Assembly: GCF_018613605.1 (NCBI RefSeq)
Contig: NZ_JAGGPU010000007.1
Location: 1 to 64,000, forward strand
Direction of reading: 5' to 3'
Length of the DNA stretch: 64,000 nt
From: Pedobacter sp. ISL-64
Lineage (GTDB): Bacteria; Bacteroidota; Bacteroidia; Sphingobacteriales; Sphingobacteriaceae
The notes beneath the pieces are model-generated. The model made no database searches, was not told where the DNA came from, and saw only the letters and a list, made by a program, of their open reading frames with translations. Within the stretch, counting starts at the first letter, position 1; each line of letters opens with the position of its first letter. This document shows, piece by piece, positions 44,857 through 54,304 of the stretch. The translations under genes were made by a program, and so were the position numbers.

Positions 44857-46626
44857 CTATGGTTTATAACCTTCTGCATCTTTATATATTTTTTCGATTA
44901 CTTCGCTGTTTTTTTCGGTAATCACTTTTCTTTTAAAACTTAATTTTGGGGTTAGCTCTCCGCCATCAATACTCCACTCTTTAGGTAACAGTGCAAATCT
45001 TTTTACCTGTTCCCATTTACCAAAACCCACATTTGCAGCTTCGATAACTTCGTTATATTTAGTGAGCACCTGTTCATTTTTAATAATTTCTTCGTTCGAG
45101 GTAAAAGTAATACCTTTTCTGCCTGTCCAGGTTTTTAAGGTTTCGAAATTCGGAACGATCAGTGCAGAAGGGAATTTTCTATTTTCGCCCAAAACCATAA
45201 TCTGTTCGATAAAAATCGACTCTTTATATTTATTCTCCAGCATTTGTGGGGCAACGTATTTACCGCCTGCTGTTTTAAACATTTCTTTTTTACGGTCTGT
45301 AATTTTTAAAAAGCGACCATTAACCAGTTCTCCAATATCTCCGGTATGGAACCATCCCTCTTTATCCACCGCCTCATCGGTTAAATCAGGTCGGTTGTAA
45401 TAACCTTTCATTACCTGGTGCCCTCTGGTTAAAACTTCACCATCCTGCGCTATTTTAATTTCCACCCCTTTAATTACTTCACCAACGGTACCGAACATGG
45501 TTCCGCCGAAATGATTAACGGTAATTACCGGTGAGGTTTCTGTTAGTCCATATCCTTCAAAAACAGGCATACCTGCAGCCCAGAAAATTCTGGCCAAACG
45601 CGGATTTAGCGCCGCTCCGCCCGATACAATCACTACAATTTCGCCGCCCAGTGCTTCCTGCCACTTTTTAAAAACCAGTTTACGGGCAATCCCCAGTTTG
45701 AAGTTATACCAGGCCCCCGCATCAATTGTATACTTTTCGGCCAAAGCTACCGACCAGAAGAAAATACCTTTTTTAATTCCTGTTAATGCTTTCCCCTTCT
45801 CCATTATCTTATCGTACACTTTTTCGAGAAGCCTTGGAACGGTAGAGAATACATTGGGTTTTACATGCTGTATATCGGCTACAATGGTTTCCATACTTTC
45901 GGCATAATAAACTCCTGTATAATTAAACAGATATAAATAAATGATCATCCGCTCGAAAATATGCGAAAGCGGCAAAAAGCTTAACCCTTTTTTAACGCCT
46001 TCGGGGATCACCACAGCCGAGTTAACAAAATTTGCTACCAGGTTATCATGCGTTAGCATTACGCCTTTTGGCGTACCTGTAGTGCCAGATGTATAAATTA
46101 GGGTCAATATATCTTCGGGTGCAACTTTGGCCCGATATTCTTCTAAATCAATATCTGTACTCGCTTTCCCCAATTCAATTAACGTATTCCAGTTTTCAGC
46201 TTCAGTAATTTCGTTAAAACTATAAATCTTGATAGCCGGGTTTATTGCATCGGCACAAGGCTTAATTTTTTTATATAAATCTTCATCGGCTACAAAAACA
46301 ATGGTGATTTCTGCATCTTTTAAAATAAACTGGATGTCGTGCTCCGCTAAGGTTGGATATAAGGGAATCTGATAGGCCCCGATCTGGTTGGCTGCAAAAT
46401 CGGCAATATTCCATTCAGGCCGGTTATGCGACATTACAGCAACCCTGCCTCCTTTGCCTATCCCTTGTTTAATTAATCCTCGGCTTAAGTTATCTACAGC
46501 AGTACAAAAATCGGTTGTACTATAATTTATCCATTTTCCATTAATTTTTCCGCTGATGAATTCTTGCTTAGGATTTTCGAGGCTATATTTCAAAAGATCA
46601 AAAACCCGTTTAATTTCTGCCGCCAT
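44857..46626 (-). CDS. fadD: Long-chain fatty-acid-CoA ligase
   Basis: It activates fatty acids to acyl-CoA through an acyl-AMP intermediate and so feeds beta-oxidation. The 589-residue ANL-family enzyme has the P-loop LIYTSGTTGTPKGVMLTHDN near residue 173, SFLPLSHIFERMI, the GYGLTETSPVI motif, HTGDIG with the hinge Asp, and KMFKTAGGKYVAP-type C-terminal contacts. It lies about 11 kb from the fadN operon and has no visible operator matching the marR site. The last 30 codons are duplicated at 43264-43353. Confidence 0.93.
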   Translation of the reverse strand: MAAEIKRVFDLLKYSLENPKQEFISGKINGKWINYSTTDFCTAVDNLSRGLIKQGIGKGGRVAVMSHNRPEWNIADFAANQIGAYQIPLYPTLAEHDIQFILKDAEITIVFVADEDLYKKIKPCADAINPAIKIYSFNEITEAENWNTLIELGKASTDIDLEEYRAKVAPEDILTLIYTSGTTGTPKGVMLTHDNLVANFVNSAVVIPEGVKKGLSFLPLSHIFERMIIYLYLFNYTGVYYAESMETIVADIQHVKPNVFSTVPRLLEKVYDKIMEKGKALTGIKKGIFFWSVALAEKYTIDAGAWYNFKLGIARKLVFKKWQEALGGEIVVIVSGGAALNPRLARIFWAAGMPVFEGYGLTETSPVITVNHFGGTMFGTVGEVIKGVEIKIAQDGEVLTRGHQVMKGYYNRPDLTDEAVDKEGWFHTGDIGELVNGRFLKITDRKKEMFKTAGGKYVAPQMLENKYKESIFIEQIMVLGENRKFPSALIVPNFETLKTWTGRKGITFTSNEEIIKNEQVLTKYNEVIEAANVGFGKWEQVKRFALLPKEWSIDGGELTPKLSFKRKVITEKNSEVIEKIYKDAEGYKP

Positions 46627-46879
46627 ATGAATTGTTTATTATTTGGTTAAGTTAAAAAATCAAACATAAAGATTAACATCTATATGCCTTTTTAATAAAA
46701 ATAATACCTCGTAGTTAATAAAACGCTGTATTTACTTTTCGTAAAAAATATTTAAATAAACTTAGTGATTACAAAATTACTATGCAAGCATTGTTTTTTA
46801 TCCTTATGGATTTTTACCAAAAAAACAGAAACGGCATTAAAGTTGTTAGGCTGATAATTATTTACAAAACATTTAAATT

Positions 46880-47344
46880 ATGAAAAAGTTATTTACAATT
46901 TTAGGATGCATTGCATTGTTTGCCCTTACTACAACAAACGTTAAAGCTCAAAACTATAAAACCGGACTAGGTTTAGGTATTGACTTTGGTGATGGTGCGA
47001 CATTGGTTGGTCCTTCAATCAGGCATCACTTTAGCCCTAAAGCTGCACTACAAGGTGAAGTGTTATTTGGTGGAAACTCTACTATTATCCAGGGATTTCT
47101 TCAATACAATTCATCTATCCCTGGTGCAAAAGGTTTAGACTGGTATTTAGGTGGTGGTCCGTCGATCCAATTGTATGATGGTGGTTCTAGTTTTTACCTG
47201 GTTCCGATGGTTGGTTTAGATTATAAATTCTCTGGCGCACCTTTGGCATTAGCTTTAGACTGGAGACCAAGACTTTACATTGGCGACAACGATAGCGATT
47301 TTAACGCTGGAAGATTTGGTCTAGGCTTTAGATATACCTTCTAG
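46880..47344 (+). CDS. Small outer-membrane beta-barrel protein
   Basis: The 154-residue protein has a signal peptide (MKKLFTILGCIALFALTTTNVKAQ) and about eight amphipathic beta-strands (YKTGLGLGIDFGDG, GPSIRHHF, AALQGEVLFGG, WYLGGGPSIQLYDG), ending in FGLGFRYTF, the usual C-terminal aromatic of outer-membrane barrels. No specific function. It is a single gene with its own terminator, divergent from fadD (253-bp spacer). Confidence 0.8.
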   Translation: MKKLFTILGCIALFALTTTNVKAQNYKTGLGLGIDFGDGATLVGPSIRHHFSPKAALQGEVLFGGNSTIIQGFLQYNSSIPGAKGLDWYLGGGPSIQLYDGGSSFYLVPMVGLDYKFSGAPLALALDWRPRLYIGDNDSDFNAGRFGLGFRYTF

Positions 47345-47410
47345 GCGAGTGCATGGCGATGAAAGACTAAAGCTAAAAGTCCAAAGACTAAAGCAAAAGT
47401 ATAAAGGCAT

Positions 47411-47448
47411 AAAAAATCCCGTAAGAAATTAATCTTACGGGATTTTTT
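47411..47448. terminator. Bidirectional terminator (ATCCCGTAAG hairpin)
   Basis: AAAAAATCCCGTAAG pairs with CTTACGGGATTTTTT around an eight-base loop, between convergent genes. The flanks (47350-47400 and 47460-47490) hold GACTAAAG/GACTNAAGACT quasi-repeats. Confidence 0.85.
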
Positions 47449-47495
47449 TATTATTCGAGTGATGGACTCAAGACTGATGACTTAAGACTCTAGAC

Positions 47496-49325
47496 TTAAA
47501 TTCCTGTCCATTTTTTTAACACTGCTTTTTGAGCTGGTGTTGCATTTTCGTTTACAGTTGCCTTTAAGCGTACATTTGGATTTTCTTTCAAGCTTAAAGA
47601 AATTTCTTTTTCAAGCCCATCGCGGATTACCTTAACCGTTAGCTGATCGCCAATTTTTTTATCGGTAATGATGGGTAAAATATCTAAAGAAAATTTCGGT
47701 TCTTTTAATTTCACATTTTTCAGTACATCACTTAATGATGAACCATCAATCAGTACAATTACATCGTTAACATTTAAACCACTTACCCAAGCTGCTGAGT
47801 TTCTGGTAACCGAAGTTACTTCTAAACCTTTGGTAGCCAATTGAACTGCTGTACCACTAACCGGTTTACCAGGAGTCGCATTTTCTGTAGAAACATCAAC
47901 ACCTGCATATGCGAAATATTTTATATAGTCTACATCATCTACACCGTTTACATACTTGGTCCAAAAGTTAGTAAAGCTAGTTCCTGATATCTTTTCAACC
48001 ATTGCTTTAAATTCTGCATCGGTATAACCACGTTTTAAGGTTTTGCACTGCAAATACATGGCTTTCATTACATCATCTAAACTTTTAGCACCTTTGGTGG
48101 CATTGATGATTTCGAGATCCATCAAAATACCGATCACTTCTCCTTTATTGTAGTAAGAGATGGAATTGTTTTTTGAATTCTCATTCGGGCGGTAGCCAAT
48201 AATCCATGCATCATAACTAGATGAAGCAGCGGACTGATATTTAGCTCCAGGGGTATTTAATACTGTACCAACACCGCTAGCCAGATCTTTCAAAAATTCG
48301 TTTACATCAGTAAAACCTGCTCTATGCAAGTATTTATTTTCGTAATACGATGTAAATCCTTCAGCTACCCAAAGGTTGGTCGTGTAATTTTCGTTGTCAT
48401 AATCAAAAGGGCCTAATGCTACCGGACGTAGGCGCTTAACATTCCAAAGATGATGATACTCGTGTGCAACCAGGCCCAAAAAGCCTTTATAACCTTCGGC
48501 AGTATTGTAAGCGTTTCTTGTAGCGCCTAAAGTGGTAGAGTTTAAGTGCTCTAAACCTCCCCCACCTTTTAAGAAATTATGAACAATGAAGAGGTAATAT
48601 TTATTAGGGTTTTCGCCATAAACTGCAGTTTCTTTTTCTACAATTTTAGCCATATCTACTTTTAGTTTCTCTTTATCGTAATTACCACCGCCGTACATGG
48701 CTACTTCGTGGCGAACACCAGCAGCTGTGAATTCGAAAATATCCTGATTACCCACTTCAATAGGGCTATCGTAAAGAATATCAAAATCGGTAGCTTTATA
48801 GGTGAATTGCGCTCCAGCAACAGGTGTTAAACCAGTAGAAACTTTACTCCAGGTATTAAAGGGAATAATTTTTACAGTGCTTAGCGATTTGATCATGCCA
48901 TCAGGGTGCATAAAAATCCCTGTTGGGGACAAGAATGCATGAGATTCGTCGATAAAAGGTGTACGCACCGAGATTTCGAATGCATAAACACGGTAGTTGA
49001 TCTGGATATTGGCAGCCTTTGCTGAGAAAATTCTCCAGGTGTTTTTCCTTACTTTTTCAACTTTTACGGCTTTACCTGCTGCAGTAGCCTTAAATTCTTC
49101 TACACTTTTTTCAAACTCGCGAACCAAATAAGAGCCAGGTGTCCAAACAGGCATTTTTACATCTACATAATCTTTTGCCAAGCCAGAAATATTCATCTGA
49201 ACTTCAGCATAGTGTGCCTGTGGTTCTTTAAAAGAAACCTCAAAGCCTATTTTTACCTGCGCCTTCGCTGCCATAATACACGTTAGTAGTAAAACTAAAC
49301 TTAAAATTGATTTTTTGTTAAACAT
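47496..49325 (-). CDS. M61-family aminopeptidase with PDZ domain
   Basis: The 609-residue exported protein has a signal peptide (MFNKKSILSLVLLLTCIMAAKAQ), an N-terminal beta domain, and the M61 zinc site LVAHEYHHLWNVKRLRP (HExxH). A downstream WVAEGFTSYYENKY provides the third ligand Glu. A C-terminal PDZ domain follows (about 510-590, TKGLEVTSVTRNSAAWVSGLNVNDVIVLIDG). M61 glycyl aminopeptidases cleave N-terminal Gly and Ala in the periplasm. The ATG at 49325 begins the signal peptide. Confidence 0.92.
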   Translation of the reverse strand: MFNKKSILSLVLLLTCIMAAKAQVKIGFEVSFKEPQAHYAEVQMNISGLAKDYVDVKMPVWTPGSYLVREFEKSVEEFKATAAGKAVKVEKVRKNTWRIFSAKAANIQINYRVYAFEISVRTPFIDESHAFLSPTGIFMHPDGMIKSLSTVKIIPFNTWSKVSTGLTPVAGAQFTYKATDFDILYDSPIEVGNQDIFEFTAAGVRHEVAMYGGGNYDKEKLKVDMAKIVEKETAVYGENPNKYYLFIVHNFLKGGGGLEHLNSTTLGATRNAYNTAEGYKGFLGLVAHEYHHLWNVKRLRPVALGPFDYDNENYTTNLWVAEGFTSYYENKYLHRAGFTDVNEFLKDLASGVGTVLNTPGAKYQSAASSSYDAWIIGYRPNENSKNNSISYYNKGEVIGILMDLEIINATKGAKSLDDVMKAMYLQCKTLKRGYTDAEFKAMVEKISGTSFTNFWTKYVNGVDDVDYIKYFAYAGVDVSTENATPGKPVSGTAVQLATKGLEVTSVTRNSAAWVSGLNVNDVIVLIDGSSLSDVLKNVKLKEPKFSLDILPIITDKKIGDQLTVKVIRDGLEKEISLSLKENPNVRLKATVNENATPAQKAVLKKWTGI

Positions 49326-49700
49326 ATTGATATTGACTGTGTTTTGTTGCAAATTTAGATTTATTGACGGGGTTTTGGAACAAAATAGCTAAATGTGGTG
49401 TAAAATAGTTGTTTCGGTTCAACTTGCGTTTGGCGTTTGGCAATTTGCGGAAAATACAGGGAGCTTAAGTACCCAAGTGGCACCAAGCATGTTTTTGTTG
49501 ATTTTTGAAGGGATAATAATTGACTAAGACCTATTATTTACACCCAAACTGTAGACTTCAGACTGCAGGCTTCGGACTAAAATCGGTAACATCCTTAATA
49601 CAACAAATTTAGGACTAAACTATTTGAATATTTTTACGCTCTAATTCTAGAATATTAATCTTATTTTAATGTTCGGAATACGCACGACACAAAAAGAAAC
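49326..49700. other. Divergent spacer without a gene
   Basis: This 375-bp spacer separates the M61 gene and the RND operon. I see no open frame or RNA. 49546-49580 holds GTAGACTTCAGACTGCAGGC-type GACT/AGACT quasi-repeats and 49427-49446 a GCGTTTGGC repeat. AT-rich sequence at 49600-49680 probably contains the efflux-operon promoter, but no clean TAnnTTTG is seen. Confidence 0.5.
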
Positions 49701-50801
49701 ATGAAGAAAAGGTATATTATCTATGCTGTTTTAGCTATAGGCTTGGCTTATTTGGTCTATTACAGAATTAACGCAAATAAAAAACTCGAAGGGAAAGGCG
49801 GAGCATCTGCCGGAGCTGGAAAAGGTAAACTTGGTGGCAAAGGGGGCGCTTCTGCACCATTGATAGTTGACGGAATCATCGTAAAACCGGTATCGTTTGA
49901 TAATGATCTGGAGGTAACTGGCGCTATTGATGCAAACGAATCTGTTGTATTAAAAAGTGAAGTATCAGGATTGGTTACCGGCATCTATTTTCAAGAAGGT
50001 ACAACGGTATCGAAAGGAAGTGTACTGGTTAAAGTAAACGACAGAGATATACAGGCCCAATTGCAGGATGCACTAACCAAACAAAAACTTTCCGGAACAA
50101 ACGAAAACCGGGCAAAACAGCTTTTGGCCAAAGGTGCAATCAGTCAGGAAGAATATGATACAGCACTAGCCGATTTAAAATCGCTACAGGCGCAGGCACA
50201 ATTAATCAGGGCACAACTGACTAAAACGACTATCCGCGCACCTTTTACTGGCAGAGTGGGTTTACGTAGTATTTCTGCAGGAACATATTTAACACCAGCA
50301 ACCGTAATTGCCAATTTGGTGAGCACCAATCCGGTTAAAATTACATTTTCTGTTCCTGAAAAATATGCTGGGCAGATTAAACTGAATTCGGAGATTACCT
50401 TTACCACTGATGGTTCTTCTAAAGAAAACAAAGGAAAGGTTTATGCCATTGAACCCGGAATTAACGCTGCAACCAGAACATTGCAGATCAGGGCTCTGGC
50501 TCCAAATGCCGATAATCTTTTATTACCCGGCTCATTCGCCAAAATTAAACTGGCTTTAAACACCCTTCAAAATGCTATTCTTATCCCTAACGAAGCAGTT
50601 ATTCCTGTTTTAAAAGGTAAGATTGTTTATATCCAAAAGGATGGAAAAGCACAAGAGGTTAAAGTAGAAGCTGGTACACGTACTGATGAAAATATTGTAA
50701 TTACCTCGGGATTAAAAGTTGGCGATACGGTTTTGACAACCGGATCGATGGCATTAAAGAAAGATGCCCCGGTAAAAGTTCATTTGGTTAAACAATTATG
50801 A
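49701..50801 (+). CDS. RND efflux periplasmic adaptor (membrane fusion protein)
   Basis: The 366-residue adaptor links an inner-membrane RND pump to an outer-membrane channel. It has an N-terminal membrane anchor (about 5-22), then a Gly/Lys-rich linker (KGGASAGAGKGKLGGKGG), a barrel-sandwich/lipoyl half (VSGLVTGIYFQEGTTVSKGSVLVKVND), a short alpha-hairpin (about 115-170), the second lipoyl half (TTIRAPFTGRVGLRSISAG) and beta-barrel and MP domains. First gene of a four-gene operon. Its stop overlaps the next ATG (ATGA). Confidence 0.92.
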   Translation: MKKRYIIYAVLAIGLAYLVYYRINANKKLEGKGGASAGAGKGKLGGKGGASAPLIVDGIIVKPVSFDNDLEVTGAIDANESVVLKSEVSGLVTGIYFQEGTTVSKGSVLVKVNDRDIQAQLQDALTKQKLSGTNENRAKQLLAKGAISQEEYDTALADLKSLQAQAQLIRAQLTKTTIRAPFTGRVGLRSISAGTYLTPATVIANLVSTNPVKITFSVPEKYAGQIKLNSEITFTTDGSSKENKGKVYAIEPGINAATRTLQIRALAPNADNLLLPGSFAKIKLALNTLQNAILIPNEAVIPVLKGKIVYIQKDGKAQEVKVEAGTRTDENIVITSGLKVGDTVLTTGSMALKKDAPVKVHLVKQL

Positions 50802-51193
50802 GTATCTCAACCACGGGTATCAAAAAAGTAGCCTTTATTGCCGTCGCGAATATGGTTTTTGGCCTGGTTAGCTGCAAGCAAACCCCTAAAGAGCGTGCAG
50901 TGATGCAGGTATATGTATCCTATGCTAAGGCAGATTCGACTACAGTAATGAAGATTTTAGATCCTTTGCAAAAAGAAATTTCAAAAATCAGCAATATCCA
51001 TAAAATATCAACTTCATCCCAAAAAGGTGCTGGCAACATTATCGTTGAATTTAACATAGATAAAAATATAGATAGTGCAGCTATTGAGGTACAAAACAGG
51101 CTAACTGTGGCTAACACCGGTTTACCAAAAGAAGCCAAAATATATTGTTTTAGAATGAACAACGAGCATAAAAAAAATAAATACAATCAATAA
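50798..51193 (+). CDS. Predicted lipoprotein derived from the RND pump N-terminal porter segment
   Basis: The 131-residue protein begins MSISTTGIKK, nearly the same as the pump start MSISTTSIKR. It continues with sequence aligned to pump residues about 40-120: VSYAKADSTTVMKILDPLQKEISKISNIHKISTSSQKGAGNIIVEFNIDKNID against the pump's TSYPGANSDIIESQITEPLEKSINSIDGIRNISSSSNQGTSNITIEFNLDKNIE (quoted in parts). The TM1-like segment has become a lipoprotein signal with lipobox LVSC (Cys26). The C-terminus (FRMNNEHKKNKYNQ) is basic and unrelated to the pump. The start overlaps the adaptor stop and its stop overlaps the pump ATG (TAATG), so translation is coupled on both sides. An intact frame in that setting argues for function, perhaps as a pump-associated accessory. 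Not a family I recognise. Confidence 0.78.
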   Translation: MSISTTGIKKVAFIAVANMVFGLVSCKQTPKERAVMQVYVSYAKADSTTVMKILDPLQKEISKISNIHKISTSSQKGAGNIIVEFNIDKNIDSAAIEVQNRLTVANTGLPKEAKIYCFRMNNEHKKNKYNQ

Positions 51194-54100
51194 TGAGTAT
51201 TTCAACCACGAGTATAAAAAGGCCGGTTTTGGCCATTGTGATGAACTTATTGATTGTCCTTTTCGGGATAATCGGCTATACCTTTTTAGGTGTACGCGAG
51301 TATCCATCTATCGACCCAACGGTGGTTTCGGTGAGAACTTCCTATCCTGGTGCCAACTCAGATATTATCGAATCGCAAATTACCGAACCTTTAGAAAAAT
51401 CGATCAATTCAATTGATGGCATCCGAAATATTTCTTCATCAAGCAACCAGGGAACAAGCAATATCACCATTGAGTTTAACCTCGATAAAAACATAGAAGA
51501 GGCCGCAAATGATGTGCGCGACAAAGTATCGCAGGCTGCCCGTACCTTACCAAAAGATATTGACGGTTTACCGGTAGTAAGTAAGGCCGATGCAAATTCT
51601 GACCCGATTTTATCAATGACCATCCAGAGCGATAAACGCAATACACTGGAGTTAAGTGATTTCGCTGAAAACGTAATCGCTGATCGTATCCAAACCATTC
51701 CGGGGGTAAGTAGCGTACAGATCCAGGGGCAACGGAAATATGCCATGCGTATTTGGATGGACCCAAATAAACTAAGTGCTTACGGTTTAACTTCACAAGA
51801 TATTGTTACCGCCTTAGATAATGAAAACGTAGAGCTTCCATCAGGAAAAATCACCGGGGCTACTACCGAGCTAACGGTTAAAACCTTAGGAAAACTGACC
51901 AACGAAAGCGAGTTTAACAACTTAATCCTGAAAACAGATAGCAACCAGGTAATCAAATTAAAAGACGTAGGTTATGCAATTTTAGGGCCTGAAAACGAAG
52001 AAACCATTTTACGCGAATCGGGCAGACCGATGGTGGCCATCGCCATTATCCCTCAGCCAGGAGCCAATTACCTCGATATCAGTAAAGAGTTTTACAAACG
52101 TTTTGATAAGCTAAAAGCTGATATCCCTCAAGACATTAAGCTAAAAGTTGCATTAGACAATACACTATTTATCAAACGATCGGTAACCGAAGTTGCCGAG
52201 ACGATTGGTTTATCATTGGTACTGGTAATCTTGATCATTTACCTTTTCTTTAGAGATTGGGCCATTGCCTTCAGGCCATTGATTGATATTCCGGTATCGT
52301 TGATTTTCACTTTCTTTATCATGTACGCCTTCGGATTTTCAATCAACGTATTGAGTTTGCTGGCCATTGTACTTGCTACGGGATTGGTGGTAGATGATGG
52401 TATTGTGGTTACCGAAAATATCTTTAAAAAAGTAGAAGAAGGGATGTCGCCTTTCGAGGCAGCCATTAAAGGATCAAATGAAATCTTTTTTGCTGTAATT
52501 TCTATTTCCATTACCCTTGCAGCCGTATTCTTACCGGTAATTTTCTTGCAGGGGTTTGTTGGCCGCTTATTTAGAGAGTTCGGGGTGGTAATCGGTGCAG
52601 CAGTATTGGTCTCGGCCTTTGTATCGCTTACTTTAACACCAATGTTAAATGCCTACCTGATGAAAAAAGGTGGACATAAACCATCCAGGTTTTACAATTG
52701 GACCGAACCCTATTTTGTAAAATTAAATGATGCCTACGAATCGAACCTGAATAAATTTTTGGATAAAAGATGGCTATCCGTTCCGATCATTTTGGTTTGT
52801 ATGGGCTTAATTTTCTTATTCTGGAAGATTTTGCCAAAAGAAACCGCTCCATATGATGATAGAAGTGCGATAAACATTAATGCGACTACTCCAGAGGGTG
52901 CATCTTTTACCTATACCGATCAGTTTATTATGAAACTGAACCAATTGGTTCTGGATTCTGTTCCCGAAAAAAATGTGAACATTACCATTACCTCGCCAGG
53001 TTTTGGTGGCTCAGGCTCGGTAAACTCTGGTTTTGTAAGGATGGGTTTAACTGATCCTGAAGATCGTAAGCGTTCGCAAAAAGACATTGCCGATATGCTT
53101 ACCCGCATTACAAAGAAATATACCGAAGGTAAAACCATTGTAAACCAACAACCAACTATCTCCGTTGGCCGTCGTGGGGGCTTACCGATCAGTTATATTA
53201 TCCAGGCACAAAATTTCGAAAAACTAAGGGAGAAAATTCCTTTGTTTATGGATGCGGTATCGAAAGATCCAACATTCACGGTTTCTGACGTGAACCTGAA
53301 ATTTAATAAGCCTGAAATCAACTTAACAATCGACAGGGATAAGGCCAAAAACTTAGGTGTTTCTATATCTGCCATTGCCCAAACCTTAAATTTAGGCTTA
53401 AGCGGTCAAAGGTTTTCGTATTTCTTCATGAATGGGAAACAATACCAGGTAATTGGCCAGTTCGATCGCGGAGATCGGAAAGATCCATTAGATTTAAGCT
53501 CGGTTTACGTACGTAATGATAAGGGCGAATTGGTTCAGCTAGACAATGTGGTTACTGCTAAAGAAGAAAGTAGTCCACCACAACTGTACAGGAACAACCG
53601 TTTTATCGCAGCAACTGTTTCGGCAGGGTTAGCACCTGGGAAAAGTATTGGTGAAGGTATTGATGCAATGGACGCCATTTCTAAAAAAGTATTGGATGAA
53701 ACTTTCTCTACTGATTTAAGTGGAGAATCGCGGGATTTTAAAGAAAGTTCTTCAAATACCTTCTTTGCATTCGGTTTGGCACTGCTACTCGTTTATTTAA
53801 TTCTTTCGGCACAGTTTGAGAGCTTCAAAGATCCGATTATTATCATTTTAACCGTACCTATGGCAGTTGCGGGTGCATTTTTATCGCTATGGTTATGTGG
53901 CCAAAGCTGGAATATCTTTAGCCAGATCGGTACCATTATGCTTATTGGCCTGGTAACTAAAAATGGTATTTTAATTGTTGAGTTTGCCAACCAGTTAAAA
54001 GAAAAAGGCATTCCAATCCCCGAAGCCATACGGGAGGCTGCTGTTTCGCGTTTGCGTCCAATTTTAATGACCAGTTTGGCAATTGCCATTGGTGCACTAC

Positions 54101-54303
54101 CTATTGCATTGGCTTTAGGAGCTGCTGCAAAAAGTAGAATGAGTATGGGAACCGTAATTGTTGGTGGTACCTTATTCTCTTTGGTTTTAACCTTATTTGT
54201 AATCCCTGCTATTTACTCTTACTGGGCTAAACCATACAAACCGAATAAAGAATTGAAAGAGGCCCATCGTTTTGAACAAGAAGCTTTACATATAGAAGAA
54301 TAA
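51193..54303 (+). CDS. RND multidrug efflux permease (HAE1/AcrB type)
   Basis: The 1036-residue proton-driven pump has TM1 (about 11-30), porter domain (PN1 about 40-130), TM2-6 with the proton-relay pair in ATGLVVDDGIVVTENIFKKVE (about 395-415), a second porter/docking half and TM8-12 (NGILIVEFANQLKEKG). It is typical in length and has all family blocks, including SVQIQGQRKYAMRIW. The adaptor gene precedes it and tolC follows 2 bp downstream, forming a tripartite system. Substrates cannot be predicted. Confidence 0.95.
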   Translation: MSISTTSIKRPVLAIVMNLLIVLFGIIGYTFLGVREYPSIDPTVVSVRTSYPGANSDIIESQITEPLEKSINSIDGIRNISSSSNQGTSNITIEFNLDKNIEEAANDVRDKVSQAARTLPKDIDGLPVVSKADANSDPILSMTIQSDKRNTLELSDFAENVIADRIQTIPGVSSVQIQGQRKYAMRIWMDPNKLSAYGLTSQDIVTALDNENVELPSGKITGATTELTVKTLGKLTNESEFNNLILKTDSNQVIKLKDVGYAILGPENEETILRESGRPMVAIAIIPQPGANYLDISKEFYKRFDKLKADIPQDIKLKVALDNTLFIKRSVTEVAETIGLSLVLVILIIYLFFRDWAIAFRPLIDIPVSLIFTFFIMYAFGFSINVLSLLAIVLATGLVVDDGIVVTENIFKKVEEGMSPFEAAIKGSNEIFFAVISISITLAAVFLPVIFLQGFVGRLFREFGVVIGAAVLVSAFVSLTLTPMLNAYLMKKGGHKPSRFYNWTEPYFVKLNDAYESNLNKFLDKRWLSVPIILVCMGLIFLFWKILPKETAPYDDRSAININATTPEGASFTYTDQFIMKLNQLVLDSVPEKNVNITITSPGFGGSGSVNSGFVRMGLTDPEDRKRSQKDIADMLTRITKKYTEGKTIVNQQPTISVGRRGGLPISYIIQAQNFEKLREKIPLFMDAVSKDPTFTVSDVNLKFNKPEINLTIDRDKAKNLGVSISAIAQTLNLGLSGQRFSYFFMNGKQYQVIGQFDRGDRKDPLDLSSVYVRNDKGELVQLDNVVTAKEESSPPQLYRNNRFIAATVSAGLAPGKSIGEGIDAMDAISKKVLDETFSTDLSGESRDFKESSSNTFFAFGLALLLVYLILSAQFESFKDPIIIILTVPMAVAGAFLSLWLCGQSWNIFSQIGTIMLIGLVTKNGILIVEFANQLKEKGIPIPEAIREAAVSRLRPILMTSLAIAIGALPIALALGAAAKSRMSMGTVIVGGTLFSLVLTLFVIPAIYSYWAKPYKPNKELKEAHRFEQEALHIEE

Positions 54304-54304
54304 G

